Shown here: positions 8,706 through 17,302 of the stretch, in pieces | Position numbering within the stretch: the first letter of the stretch is position 1 | Layout: the number at the start of each line of letters is the position of its first letter | NCBI GenBank assembly: GCA_023392595.1 | Contig: JAEVYU010000056.1 | Location: forward strand, 1 to 64,000 | Reading direction: 5' to 3' | Source of the DNA: Bacillota bacterium | GTDB lineage: Bacteria > Bacillota > UBA4882 > UBA8346 | DNA: 64,000 bases | Program-made: the position numbers and the translations under genes | Notes under the pieces: model-generated | Databases searched by the model: none | What the model was told of the DNA's origin: nothing | What the model saw: the letters and a program-made list of their open reading frames with translations, nothing else

Positions 8706-8780
8706 TAAGATTCTTAAATATCGCTTTTAACGATGAAATTCGCCGTATTGGACGGTAATTTAAAAAAAGGAGCAATTCAA

Positions 8781-9389
8781 ATGAGTGAGTTATCTTTCAT
8801 GGAAATGCGTCAAGAAATGGTCAAAGTAGCTAAAATGATGTGGGATCGCCGGCTAACCAACGCTGCCGGAGGGAACTTCGCCGTTAAGGTAGCTCCCGAC
8901 CGAATGCTGATTACTCCCTCCTTGATGTCTGATCGCCGGCATTGTGACCTGAATGTGGATGACATGTTGCTGGTCGATTTTGATCTTAATATCTTAGAAG
9001 GAATCGGAAAACTCTCTCGGGAAAGTTTGATGCACAAACTGATTCTCAAAAATTTCGACAATATTGGATGCACCATTCACGCTCACCCCATGTACTGCAT
9101 GGTATATGTCGTTCAAAGCAAACCGATTCCAAATATTTCCGAAGCCACCATGGGCCGCGGCGAAGTGGGTTGCATCCCCTATACCAAGGCTTATACTCCC
9201 GAGTTATCTGAAAATGTTTACAAATACTTCGAAGAGCACCGGCCGATCGCTGCGAAGAAACCCATTGGATGCATTCTCCCCCTGCACGGAGTGGTTGTAT
9301 CGGGAAATGATATTTTTGCCGCTTACAGTATGTTAGAACGCATCGAATGCGACGCCATGTGCGGCATCTTTAAAAATAACATTGAATAA
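8781..9389 (+). CDS. Class II aldolase (fuculose/rhamnulose-1-phosphate aldolase-like)
   Basis: Zinc-dependent class II aldolase of the AraD/FucA family, 202 residues, about usual length. The zinc-binding histidines are in CTIHAHPMYC (about residue 95) and LPLHGVVVSG (about 173), and the substrate-phosphate region TNAAGGNFAVKV is near residue 25. Known chemistry: retro-aldol cleavage of a ketose 1-phosphate to dihydroxyacetone phosphate and an aldehyde, or epimerisation in the AraD branch. Next to a RhaB-like kinase it most likely cleaves that kinase's product. Start ATG 8781 with AAAAAGGAG upstream; the earlier in-frame ATG at 8733 has no binding site. Confidence 0.9.
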   Translation: MSELSFMEMRQEMVKVAKMMWDRRLTNAAGGNFAVKVAPDRMLITPSLMSDRRHCDLNVDDMLLVDFDLNILEGIGKLSRESLMHKLILKNFDNIGCTIHAHPMYCMVYVVQSKPIPNISEATMGRGEVGCIPYTKAYTPELSENVYKYFEEHRPIAAKKPIGCILPLHGVVVSGNDIFAAYSMLERIECDAMCGIFKNNIE

Positions 9390-9416
9390 TACTATCTTAA
9401 TTAAAGGACTGATGGT

Positions 9417-10196
9417 ATGTTTGGGTTGGAAAGAAAAGCAGAAATCGTTTCGCTGCTTGAGCGGACGGGAAAAATCGAAGTCGATACTCTTTCAAAGAGA
9501 TTTGGCGCCTGTAAAGAAACGATTCGCCGTGATTTACGCGAATTGGAAAAAGAGGGCTTTTTAAAACGCACCCACGGCGGTGCTATGCTTAATGTTACCA
9601 CTCCCAAACCCCAATTGGAACTACCGGTGTCCGTACGAGAAATTCAACACTACGAAGAAAAAATGATCATCTGCAAAATGGCGGCAACAATGATAGCCGA
9701 TGGGGATGCTATTTTCGTGGATAATAGCTCTACGACCATTTATCTGGTCCGCTATATTCCGAAAAACATCCATGTATGTATCATCACCAACTCTTTAAAA
9801 GTTCTCTTGGAGGCCGTTCAAGTCCAAAATCCCAATTTAGAATTTATTTGTTTGGGGGGGATTTTTAAAATGAACAATATGTCTTTTTCCGGGACCATTC
9901 CGCAAAAGATCGCCCAGGAATATTATCCCAGCAAAGCTTTTTTATCCTGCGCCAGCATCAATGAACAACACATGCTCACCGATTCCAGCGCAGCCGAAGT
10001 GGATACCAAACGTTTAATGATCGAACGGTCGCAAAGCGTGATAATTCTTGCCGACTATACCAAGTTTACCAATATGGGACAAATTTTCTTAGCGGATTTT
10101 TCAGCGGTCGATTATATTATCACGGACAAGAAGACCAATGTATTCTCTCTCGACTATCTGAAAAAATATCAAGTAGAATTGTTAGTCAGCCAATAA
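9417..10196 (+). CDS. DeoR/GlpR-family transcriptional repressor
   Basis: 259 residues. The N-terminal winged helix-turn-helix includes VDTLSKRFGACKETIRRDLR (about residues 21–40) followed by the family signature KRTHGGAML. The C-terminal DeoRC domain senses phosphorylated sugars in known relatives, with the conserved DGDAIFVDNSSTT block near residue 95. It sits inside the catabolic operon it probably controls; candidate operators are the TGTGAGTTT repeats and the TGCCCGT dyad between 7.4 and 7.7 kb. The inducer is probably a phosphorylated intermediate of the pathway (inference). Confidence 0.94.
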   Translation: MFGLERKAEIVSLLERTGKIEVDTLSKRFGACKETIRRDLRELEKEGFLKRTHGGAMLNVTTPKPQLELPVSVREIQHYEEKMIICKMAATMIADGDAIFVDNSSTTIYLVRYIPKNIHVCIITNSLKVLLEAVQVQNPNLEFICLGGIFKMNNMSFSGTIPQKIAQEYYPSKAFLSCASINEQHMLTDSSAAEVDTKRLMIERSQSVIILADYTKFTNMGQIFLADFSAVDYIITDKKTNVFSLDYLKKYQVELLVSQ

Positions 10197-10209
10197 AAGG
10201 AGAAATTCT

Positions 10210-11682
10210 ATGAATTATATCGCGTTTGATCTAGGCGGCAGCGGCGGTAAACTCTTTTTAGGCCGTTACGACGGAGAACGTCTTGCTCTTCTTGATGTAC
10301 ATCGCTTTGAGAACAATCCCATCTCAATCCATAACGGCTTGTATTGGGATATCTTCAATATTTACAAGCAATTAAACACCGGAGTCAAAAAAGCCGCGGA
10401 ACTCGCTGAAGGACCCATTATTTCGATGGGCCTGGATACCTTCTCCAATGATTTTGCCTTTATTGATAAAAACGGCGAGGTCCTTACACCACTGCGCTGT
10501 TATCGGGATATCCGGACCGAAAAATATAAAAATGCGGTTTACGCCAAAATGTCCCCTGACATGTTGTATGCTCAGTCCGGCAATCAAATCGCTCCCTTTA
10601 ATACATTGATGCAACTGGCTGCAATGCAGGAATCCGGACAGGGTTATATCCTGGAAAAAGCTTACAAGATGCTTTTTACACCGGATTTGCTGATTCATTT
10701 TTTGACAGGCGTTGCGGCTAGTGAGTATACCATTGCATCCGTCAGCCAGATGTTTGATTATAACCAAAATACCTGGAACGAGGAGATAATCAAAACATTC
10801 AATATTCCCCGGCAAATCCTTGGTGATATCGTAAAACCGGGAACCATTCTCGGAGAAACCCAAAGCACCTACAATAAGGAACTCAACATATCCGGTTTTA
10901 AGCTGGTTTCTGTCTGTGAGCATGATACGGCATCCGCATTTCTTGCTTCGATCTCCAATGGAGATAAAGCCATTATCAGTAGCGGGACCTGGTCGCTGGT
11001 GGGCACGGAGGTTAAACAACCCATCATCAACGCAATGGGATATAAATACAATATCGCCAATGAAGGCGGTGTCAAGGGCAGGCATCGTCTGATACGCAAT
11101 GTTATGGGACTTTGGATTATTCAAGAATTGCGAAATTATTATAATAACCATGGAGCGCAGTACAGCTTTGAGGATATGGAAATGACGGCCTCTCAGGCAA
11201 AGCCCTTTGCCTACCGTATCGACCCGGATGATTTGATTTTCTTTTCTCCCGAGGACATGCCCCTTAAAATCAGCCAAAAATGTTTGGAGATTGACGGCAA
11301 AGCGCCGCAAACCATGGGTGAAACAGTTCGTTGCGCCGCCGAAAGTCTGGCCTTTAAATACCGCTGGGCGATAGAAAAAATCGAACAGTTGGTTGGAAAG
11401 CAGCTGCCAATTATCAATCTTATCGGCGGCGGCTCCAAAGACAAGTTAATCTGCCAATTTACGGCCAATGCTTGTAATAAACCGGTTTTAGCGGGATTAT
11501 CCAATGCTACTGCCCTTGGAAATATAGTAGTACAGCTAATGGCCGATAGGCAAATCGCATCCATTGAGCAAGGCCAAGAGCTTATTCAGCGTTCTTTTCC
11601 CTTTTCCCAATATCATCCTTGCGACGCAGAGCTTTGGAATGAGAAATATGGCGAATTTAAAGCTATATTTCATCTTGATTAG
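10210..11682 (+). CDS. FGGY carbohydrate kinase, rhamnulokinase (RhaB)-like
   Basis: 490 residues, two-domain FGGY kinase. The opening FDLGGSGGKLFLGRYDG, the LDVHRFENNPI block, SMGLDTFSNDFAFID, and IISSGTWSLVGTE near residue 260 all fit the rhamnulokinase branch; the C-terminal ATP site reads LIGGGSKDKL. RhaB-type enzymes phosphorylate C1 of a ketose such as L-rhamnulose. Together with the class II aldolase this gives a kinase–aldolase pair, but no L-rhamnose isomerase is present, so the natural ketose may be supplied by the TIM-barrel epimerase or the dehydrogenase. SD AAAAGGAG is well placed. The gene follows the regulator by 13 nt. Confidence 0.92.
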   Translation: MNYIAFDLGGSGGKLFLGRYDGERLALLDVHRFENNPISIHNGLYWDIFNIYKQLNTGVKKAAELAEGPIISMGLDTFSNDFAFIDKNGEVLTPLRCYRDIRTEKYKNAVYAKMSPDMLYAQSGNQIAPFNTLMQLAAMQESGQGYILEKAYKMLFTPDLLIHFLTGVAASEYTIASVSQMFDYNQNTWNEEIIKTFNIPRQILGDIVKPGTILGETQSTYNKELNISGFKLVSVCEHDTASAFLASISNGDKAIISSGTWSLVGTEVKQPIINAMGYKYNIANEGGVKGRHRLIRNVMGLWIIQELRNYYNNHGAQYSFEDMEMTASQAKPFAYRIDPDDLIFFSPEDMPLKISQKCLEIDGKAPQTMGETVRCAAESLAFKYRWAIEKIEQLVGKQLPIINLIGGGSKDKLICQFTANACNKPVLAGLSNATALGNIVVQLMADRQIASIEQGQELIQRSFPFSQYHPCDAELWNEKYGEFKAIFHLD

Positions 11683-11707
11683 CGTTTTCTGAAAAAAGGA
11701 GCAATTT

Positions 11708-12406
11708 ATGAATAAAATCTCCCCTTCGGTCATGTGTATCAACCCGCTGGATTTGAAAAACCAGTTAGAGGCTCTTAGCTTGGCGGGAGTTGATCAATAT
11801 CACATCGATGTGATGGATGGCCACTTTGTACCGAACTTCAGTTTGAACCGGACTATCATCGAAGCTATCAACAGGAATTTCAATCCTTTGATTGATATCC
11901 ACTTAATGATTGATAACCCGGATCTTTATATAGAGGAGTTTGCAGAGGCAGGGGGAGATATCATCATTCCCCATATTGAAACATTGGCCCATCCGATCCG
12001 TACGTTGAAAACCATCAAAAAATACGGCAAATGCGCCGGGATCGCCATAAACCCGGCAACCGACATTAACAATATCCCTTATTTGCTTGATTATTTAGAC
12101 ATTGTATGCATTATGACTGTAGAACCGGGATTTGCGGGTCAGCAAATGATTCCCAGTGTTATACCCAAAGTGGCACGGCTGAGGAAAATGCTCCAACAGT
12201 ATGACAAACAGATTGAGATTATGGTCGACGGACAAATCAACTTAACGAACGCTTCCATTCTGGTCGAAGCCGGAGCCAATGTACTGGTGCTCGGATCTTC
12301 CGGGCTTTTCAATCATCCGATTACCGATTTTCCGGAAGTTGTCTCGTTATTCCGCCACCTTGGAGAGGATTTCGATGGCCATGGAAAGAATGTGATCAAC
12401 CAATGA
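11708..12406 (+). CDS. Ribulose-phosphate 3-epimerase family protein, AlsE (allulose-6-phosphate 3-epimerase)-like
   Basis: 232 residues, TIM barrel. Metal and substrate motifs: ISPSVMC, YHIDVMDGHFVPNF (about 34–47), IDIHLMIDNP, IMTVEPGFAGQ (about 139) and IMVDGQIN. The segment VLGSSGLFNH near residue 199 and PSVMC at the start resemble allulose-6-phosphate epimerase (AlsE) of E. coli more than housekeeping Rpe, as far as I can judge from memory. The neighbouring RbsBAC-like importer would fit an allose/allulose-type sugar, but no AlsK-like ROK kinase is present. SD AAAAAAGGAG; the 3' end overlaps the next start (ATGA). Confidence 0.88.
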   Translation: MNKISPSVMCINPLDLKNQLEALSLAGVDQYHIDVMDGHFVPNFSLNRTIIEAINRNFNPLIDIHLMIDNPDLYIEEFAEAGGDIIIPHIETLAHPIRTLKTIKKYGKCAGIAINPATDINNIPYLLDYLDIVCIMTVEPGFAGQQMIPSVIPKVARLRKMLQQYDKQIEIMVDGQINLTNASILVEAGANVLVLGSSGLFNHPITDFPEVVSLFRHLGEDFDGHGKNVINQ

Positions 12407-13230
12407 AAAGCGATTTGCACTGTCACAGTGAATGTTCCGATGGAAGTTTAAGTGTTGGGGATATTTTATATTATGCCAAAAAAATCGGATTGGATTATAT
12501 TGCCCTTACCGATCACGATACGCTTTATGGCTCTAAAATTGCACTTTCTCTCCAAAGCCGGTTCGGAATCGGAGTGATTCCGGGCGTGGAGATTTCAACC
12601 CGCGATTATCAACGTAACCGCCCCGTCCATATGATATGCTATTTCCCGAAGGATATGGATAAATTGCAATCCTTTTTGAACCAAACGCTAACCTCAAGGG
12701 CCTCCACTAAACTGCAGATGATTGAGAAAATAATGTCCATCTATCCGGTGACCTTAGAGCATATTCAACGCTATAGTAAAAAAAGCCAGTCAATTTATGA
12801 GTGCCATATTATGCAAGCCTTGGCTGATTTGGGGTATACCAATGTGGCAATCGGCCCATTAATGAAACAGCTGATTTCCAGTAAGGGTAGTTGCTACGTG
12901 CCGAATTGTTATCCCGATGTTCATGAAGCCCTGGGGATCATGAAGCAGGTTGGCGGAATCGCAGTCATGGCCCATCCGGGCCAGTTCGATTCCTTAGAAT
13001 TACTGGAAGAGCTTGCTGCCGCTCAAACGCTTCAAGGAGTGGAATTGAACCACCCGCGCAATAACCAAGAAACCCGTAAAAAAATTGAAACCATCGCTTT
13101 AAAATACGATCTGATCACAACCGGCGGCACCGACTTTCATGGCGAATATGCCGAAAAACCATATCCTTTAGGTTCTTTTACTTCTCCGGATCAAGCTGTG
13201 ATTTCCCTGCTGGAAATTTCAAAGAAATAA
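12403..13230 (+). CDS. PHP-domain metal-dependent phosphoesterase
   Basis: 275 residues. PHP metal-binding motifs appear in order: DLHCHSECSDGSL (residues 3–15), ALTDHDTLYG (about 36), GVEIS (about 63), MAHPGQ (about 188) and TTGGTDFHGEY near 243. This matches small PHP phosphoesterases of the YciV/RNase AM type that hydrolyse nucleotide or small phosphoester substrates. Its start overlaps the epimerase stop (ATGA), so the two are translationally coupled and it belongs to the sugar operon. In that setting it could act as a sugar-phosphate or cyclic-phosphate phosphatase (inference). Confidence 0.9.
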   Translation: MKSDLHCHSECSDGSLSVGDILYYAKKIGLDYIALTDHDTLYGSKIALSLQSRFGIGVIPGVEISTRDYQRNRPVHMICYFPKDMDKLQSFLNQTLTSRASTKLQMIEKIMSIYPVTLEHIQRYSKKSQSIYECHIMQALADLGYTNVAIGPLMKQLISSKGSCYVPNCYPDVHEALGIMKQVGGIAVMAHPGQFDSLELLEELAAAQTLQGVELNHPRNNQETRKKIETIALKYDLITTGGTDFHGEYAEKPYPLGSFTSPDQAVISLLEISKK

Positions 13231-13260
13231 ATTTAGAAAAACAACCCCGGAAACTCTCAT

Positions 13261-14175
13261 TTACAGCCATTTTCCGATGTATTCCAGGGCATCCTTCCGC
13301 ATGGCCATCGTTTCATAATGCCCAGAGTCGTATATTTTTGACTTCCAGCAATCCTCCCGGGCGCCTTCATTTTGATATACTTTGATGAGTTCATCATCAA
13401 TCCGGCCCAGGCCTTCAAAAGGAGTCAGTTTGTCATACCGTCCGGCCAGAGAAAAGTGGCATCTGGGTGCAATAAGGCTATTGATCCGGGCAGTAGTAAA
13501 GTATTTGAAAAGCGCTGGCACATAATAGTAAATTCCGTGGTGATCCAGACCGCGGCTATCAATCAAAGCCTGATAATCGGTCATGCCGCACATATCAACG
13601 CAAACTTTGATCCTTTCATCCAGAGCAGCCAGCCACCATGACATGGTGGCGCCCATGGATAGACCGACGGCGGCGATGCGCGTACCATCAATTTCAGGAC
13701 GGGATAATAAATAATCCACCGCCTTGATGGAGTCATAAACCATCATCCCCCACATAACCCGGCCCCTCCAGAGCATTTCCTTGAAGATCTCGCTTTCGGT
13801 GCGGCCGCGCCGTTCCCCAAATCCCCAGGCATCGATAGCCAGCACCGCATAACCTTTGCCCGTCAACTCCCTGGCAAAGTCCGGCTGCTGCAGGTACGTA
13901 TTGCCCTTGATCAGCTCATCTTTTCCCAATTGGTAATTACCGCCGTGGGAATGATTGAAAAGGATCACCGGCACCTTACCCTGAATGTTTTTCGGCTTTG
14001 CAAAGTAAGCGGGAACCCCTTCCAGACCATTGAGATCCAAAAGTAATTTTTCAAGAAAGTAAGTTTCCTGTTCCACCTGGCCGATGATAACCCCAGAAAC
14101 ATCCCGCCGGATCGGGGGCAAATCGCCCAGTAATTCAAATAGTTTTTGGCGCAGTTCCTCTTTTTCGCTTTTCAC
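13261..14175 (-). CDS. Alpha/beta hydrolase (dienelactone hydrolase / acetyl-esterase-like)
   Basis: 304 residues. The nucleophile elbow is GLSMGA (about residue 170), the acid is likely in GRYDKLTP (about 250), and the histidine in DSGHYETMAM near 290. Before the elbow AIDAWGFGERRGRTESE is typical of large esterases of the acetyl xylan esterase/DLH type. It has no signal peptide, so it is cytoplasmic. Start is a GTG with GGGGAGG about 12 nt upstream. It converges on the PHP gene with only 30 nt between. Substrate unknown; an acylated sugar would fit the neighbourhood. Confidence 0.85.
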   Translation of the reverse strand: MKSEKEELRQKLFELLGDLPPIRRDVSGVIIGQVEQETYFLEKLLLDLNGLEGVPAYFAKPKNIQGKVPVILFNHSHGGNYQLGKDELIKGNTYLQQPDFARELTGKGYAVLAIDAWGFGERRGRTESEIFKEMLWRGRVMWGMMVYDSIKAVDYLLSRPEIDGTRIAAVGLSMGATMSWWLAALDERIKVCVDMCGMTDYQALIDSRGLDHHGIYYYVPALFKYFTTARINSLIAPRCHFSLAGRYDKLTPFEGLGRIDDELIKVYQNEGAREDCWKSKIYDSGHYETMAMRKDALEYIGKWL

Positions 14176-14213
14176 GAGTCCATTAGCCTCCCCAAAAAGA
14201 TATTCTCAAAGAT

Positions 14214-14444
14214 TCAGCTCTCGCTATACACTCTTTCAATGATGCCGATCCTTTTCAGCCGTTCCAAAAACTTCTCAATTTTACCGAATTCGCCTTTGAC
14301 CTCATATTCATAAAGCCAGCTCGATCCGTTTTTAAAACTCTCAACCAACCGCACTTCCAGTAAACATTCATCGGCATTCCGAATGGCCCTTTGGGGATCA
14401 ATCGAAGTCGTCACCGACTTTGTAAAGACCAATTGCTTAGCCAT
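14214..14444 (-). CDS. Small hypothetical protein (76 aa)
   Basis: I do not recognise a family. The 76-residue product is soluble and alternates predicted beta strands and helices; the C-terminus GKIEKFLERLKRIGIIERVY looks like a small beta-alpha sensor or ACT-like fold. It is co-directional with the hydrolase gene and lies 38 nt before it, so it may be co-transcribed. The ribosome binding site is weak (GTGAGTGAG before the ATG). Confidence 0.6.
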   Translation of the reverse strand: MAKQLVFTKSVTTSIDPQRAIRNADECLLEVRLVESFKNGSSWLYEYEVKGEFGKIEKFLERLKRIGIIERVYSES

Positions 14445-14556
14445 AACTCACTCACTGCCTTTCTTGGGGGAGACTTCCCCGATGCCAAATTTTATCGGAT
14501 ACCATCTCATGGATTACCCTTTAGTTTACATCATTATCGGTCAATTTGCCATCGGT

Positions 14557-15930
14557 CTAAATTGCAATCTCTTTCCATTTTCCGGTCCGGAACCGGAAGT
14601 AAATCAGAACGGCGCGGATCAATTGGTCTATCAAAGCCGCCAGCCACGCTCCACCCAGCCCCCAATGAAATACCAGAACAAATAAAGCAGCCAGCGATAC
14701 TCTGGCGACGATCATGCCAATCAAGGAAGATACCAGGGGCCAAAGGGTGTCCCCTGCGCCCCGCAGACACCCGGAGATAATCGATAGGTAATTTTGGGGA
14801 AATGTAATGAAAGTAGCGATTTTAAGAACGAAGGCCGTTTGAACCAACACCCCCGTGTCCAACGTATAAATCCGGGCAATTTGATAACCCGCCAAAAAGA
14901 AAAACATACCCATGGATAAAGAAATAACCAACCCCAGACGGTTAATTTGACGGCAGTAATCTTCGGCAAGTCTACAATTGTTGGCTCCCAGGCTTCGCCC
15001 TGCAAATGAACTGGCCGCGATGGATAACCCGTTAACTATGTTCGACACAAACTGAGTGGTGCTAAGACATACCTGATGCGCGGCCAAGGCGGTAGTCCCA
15101 AGATCGGCGATAATTTTGGTATATAACAAAAAACCCACTCGAAAAGCAAACTGTTCCCCGGCGGCGGAAATCCCAATCCGCATAACTCTTTGAATCATCT
15201 TCCAATCCATTCGAAAGCTGTCATGAACCGAAATCCCAACCGGAAGCTTACTCCGAAACAAGGCAAATACCGACATCAAACAGGCCGTGAGTTTCGCGAG
15301 GGTCGTAGCCATGGCCGCTCCTACCAGTCCCATGGCAGGGATAAACCAAAATCCGTAAATCCAGACAACACCGGCCGCCAGGTTGACAATATTGGCGAAA
15401 ATATTATAATACATCGGAATTTTTGATTCCCCGGCCCCCCTGAATATCGAGGTGATTGCCGTTGGAATCGATTGAAAAAGCATTCCAACCGCAATGTATT
15501 TCATATACATCGTGGCCCAATCCACAGTATCCGCCTGAGCGCCCAAGAAAACAACGATCTTCCGGGCCCAAACCACACCGATTACGGCTAAAACAGTTCC
15601 CAGGATCACCGCCATGATCACGGTCTGAATTACCACCCCTTTTGCATCCTGATGATTCCGGGCTCCGATAAACCTGGAAATCAAAGCGGTAGCGCCGATA
15701 TTAAAAGATTGGAATACCGCCAAACCAATCAAAACCGGTTGGTTGGCAAGGCCTACCGCTCCAAGAGCATAGGCACCCAGATGTCCAACCAGGGACAGAT
15801 TGACAATGGAGATCAGAGACATTAACATCAATTCGGCAATAATAGGGCCGGAAAAAATCAGGATTGATTTCCGGATTTCCCCTTTGGATAGTGCATAACC
15901 CGCCTCGAACTCTAAATTTTTCCCCTTCAT
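14557..15930 (-). CDS. MATE family multidrug/cation antiporter
   Basis: Integral membrane transporter, 457 residues, with about twelve hydrophobic helices in two repeats. MATE-typical stretches are LMLMSLISIVNLSLVGHLG near the N-terminus, FNIGATALISRFIGARN, and in the second half SIAASSFAGRSLGANN. Family knowledge: Na+- or H+-driven efflux of drugs or metabolites. I choose ATG 15930 with CGAGGA upstream; the in-frame ATG at 15999 has no site and lies in the promoter region shared with the divergent AraC gene. That regulator could control it. Confidence 0.92.
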   Translation of the reverse strand: MKGKNLEFEAGYALSKGEIRKSILIFSGPIIAELMLMSLISIVNLSLVGHLGAYALGAVGLANQPVLIGLAVFQSFNIGATALISRFIGARNHQDAKGVVIQTVIMAVILGTVLAVIGVVWARKIVVFLGAQADTVDWATMYMKYIAVGMLFQSIPTAITSIFRGAGESKIPMYYNIFANIVNLAAGVVWIYGFWFIPAMGLVGAAMATTLAKLTACLMSVFALFRSKLPVGISVHDSFRMDWKMIQRVMRIGISAAGEQFAFRVGFLLYTKIIADLGTTALAAHQVCLSTTQFVSNIVNGLSIAASSFAGRSLGANNCRLAEDYCRQINRLGLVISLSMGMFFFLAGYQIARIYTLDTGVLVQTAFVLKIATFITFPQNYLSIISGCLRGAGDTLWPLVSSLIGMIVARVSLAALFVLVFHWGLGGAWLAALIDQLIRAVLIYFRFRTGKWKEIAI

Positions 15931-16102
15931 CCCGGTTCCTCGATTCGTTGTTTGAAGCATGAATGGATTCAACGCGCTATTGACTCGTTTCAAATCCATT
16001 ATAATAACTTATAAAGCTAATATCTGTATTGTTTCTATTTATTTAGCTTAATTCTTCTTATATTTTATTTAATTATATGGTAGAATGATGGGGGGTGAGG
16101 CA

Positions 16103-16930
16103 ATGGCTTGGCTCAATGAACAAAATCCCTTTTATATCGACCGGCGTAGAGTTAAGCATTACCACGTCGGCCATGTTCATGACTGTTTTGAAATGCTCTA
16201 TTTGTCATCCGGGCAACGATTTTTCTTCATCAATGACCGCACTTTTAAAGTCAAGGAAGGCGACCTGATTTTAATCCATCCCAACGTCCTTCATAAAGCA
16301 ACCAGCAATGAGGCTCTAAATTGCGAAGGCGTCCTTCTTTATTTTCTGGAAAAACAGTTATCTCCCGGCCAGCCTATCCGAGAGATCTTAAAACCTTTAT
16401 TTCAAAATGAAACCGTCGCCTTCAGCTTATCCTTGAGCGCCCGCGCTTTCGTGGACGAATTATTCTCTAAAATGTTGGGAGAATATCGTACCATGAATAA
16501 CGAATATTTTTTGGCAATGCAAGCTTATGTTTTGGAACTGCTTATTTTCCTTTCCAGGAATAGCAAGCAGTCCCCATCAGCCTCTTTCGAACATCCCAGT
16601 CCGATTCATGAAAAAGTATCCGATATCGCCGCTTATATTAACCAACATTATGCCCAAGCGCTCTCTCTTAATTTTTTGGCAGGCCATTTTTATATCAGCC
16701 CCAATTACTTGTGTAAAGTATTTAAGGAAGTTACTGATTTTACTTTAATCGAATATATAAATAACGTCCGGGTCAAGGAAGCGAAAAGGCTTTTGCTGGA
16801 ATCCAGGGAAAAAGTGGTTGATATTGCGGAAAAAGTCGGTTTTGGAAGTATCACCAACTTCGGCAGGGTATTTAAGGAAGTAACAGGGCATCCGCCGTTG
16901 TACTACAGAAAGCTTGGAAGTAAGTATTGA
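16103..16930 (+). CDS. AraC-family transcriptional regulator with N-terminal cupin
   Basis: 275 residues. N-terminal cupin: HYHVGHVHDCFEMLYLSSGQ and VKEGDLILIHPNVLHKA, a sugar or metabolite sensor in relatives. The C-terminal pair of helix-turn-helix motifs includes LNFLAGHFYISPNYLCKVFK and VDIAEKVGFGSITNFGRVFK. Start ATG 16103 follows a G-rich GGGGGGTGAGG; the two ATGs at 16085/16088 lie before it and are less likely. It is divergent from the MATE gene. Confidence 0.93.
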   Translation: MAWLNEQNPFYIDRRRVKHYHVGHVHDCFEMLYLSSGQRFFFINDRTFKVKEGDLILIHPNVLHKATSNEALNCEGVLLYFLEKQLSPGQPIREILKPLFQNETVAFSLSLSARAFVDELFSKMLGEYRTMNNEYFLAMQAYVLELLIFLSRNSKQSPSASFEHPSPIHEKVSDIAAYINQHYAQALSLNFLAGHFYISPNYLCKVFKEVTDFTLIEYINNVRVKEAKRLLLESREKVVDIAEKVGFGSITNFGRVFKEVTGHPPLYYRKLGSKY

Positions 16931-16947
16931 ATGGGATCAATCCGCTC

Positions 16948-16976
16948 TTGACAATCCCTCTCCCATTGGATAAACT
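16948..16976 (+). promoter_or_regulatory. Sigma-A type promoter of the manganese exporter gene
   Basis: TTGACA (16948–16953), 17-nt spacer, TAAACT (16971–16976). The predicted start near 16983 falls just before the riboswitch, so the whole aptamer is transcribed. Confidence 0.8.
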
Positions 16977-16983
16977 TATAAAC

Positions 16984-17205
16984 AGTTAGAGGGGAGTAGC
17001 ATTCGCAGCTGTCTCAAAAAAACCAACATCATTGGGATATCTCATTTACCGTGTTATCGGATGAAACGAACATTGATAAATGCTGTCTCCATGATATTCT
17101 TTCTTTTTAGACGGCGTCGTCGGATAAAGTCAACATACCGGTATTAAAAACCTGGCTTTATCTCCCGCGCAGCATTATTGCGTCCGAGTTGTGAGACCTT
17201 TAACA
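16984..17205 (+). promoter_or_regulatory. yybP-ykoY manganese riboswitch
   Basis: The leader has the hallmark GGGGAGTAGC (16991–17000), the second conserved loop AGTCAACATACCGG (about 17127–17140), and the 3' closing segment GAGACCTTT (about 17193–17201) that runs into a terminator. Family knowledge: yybP-ykoY RNAs bind Mn2+ and switch on manganese efflux genes, including MntP and UPF0016 proteins. The gene downstream is a UPF0016 exporter, which strongly supports the call. The middle variable stem is long, making the element about 210 nt. Confidence 0.9.
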
Positions 17206-17244
17206 TAATCCAAACATGGGTTGGGTTATGTTAAGGGTTTTTTT
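17197..17244 (+). terminator. Riboswitch-controlled intrinsic terminator
   Basis: A 12-bp stem, CCTTTAACATAA (17197–17208) with TTATGTTAAGGG (17226–17237) including one G·T pair, plus an inner CCAA/TTGG stem, followed by seven T. Its left arm overlaps the 3' strand of the aptamer, so Mn2+ binding should prevent termination. Confidence 0.88.
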
Positions 17245-17302
17245 GTTTTCCCGGCAACCTGTAAGCAGCGGTAATCAATAACATGTAACGGAGGAATTAT
17301 CC

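Noticed and set aside
10372..11310. Long minus-strand open frame (312 codons) opposite the RhaB-like kinase
   Set aside because: It is fully antisense to a clear FGGY kinase, has no ribosome binding site, and its product has an unnatural composition.
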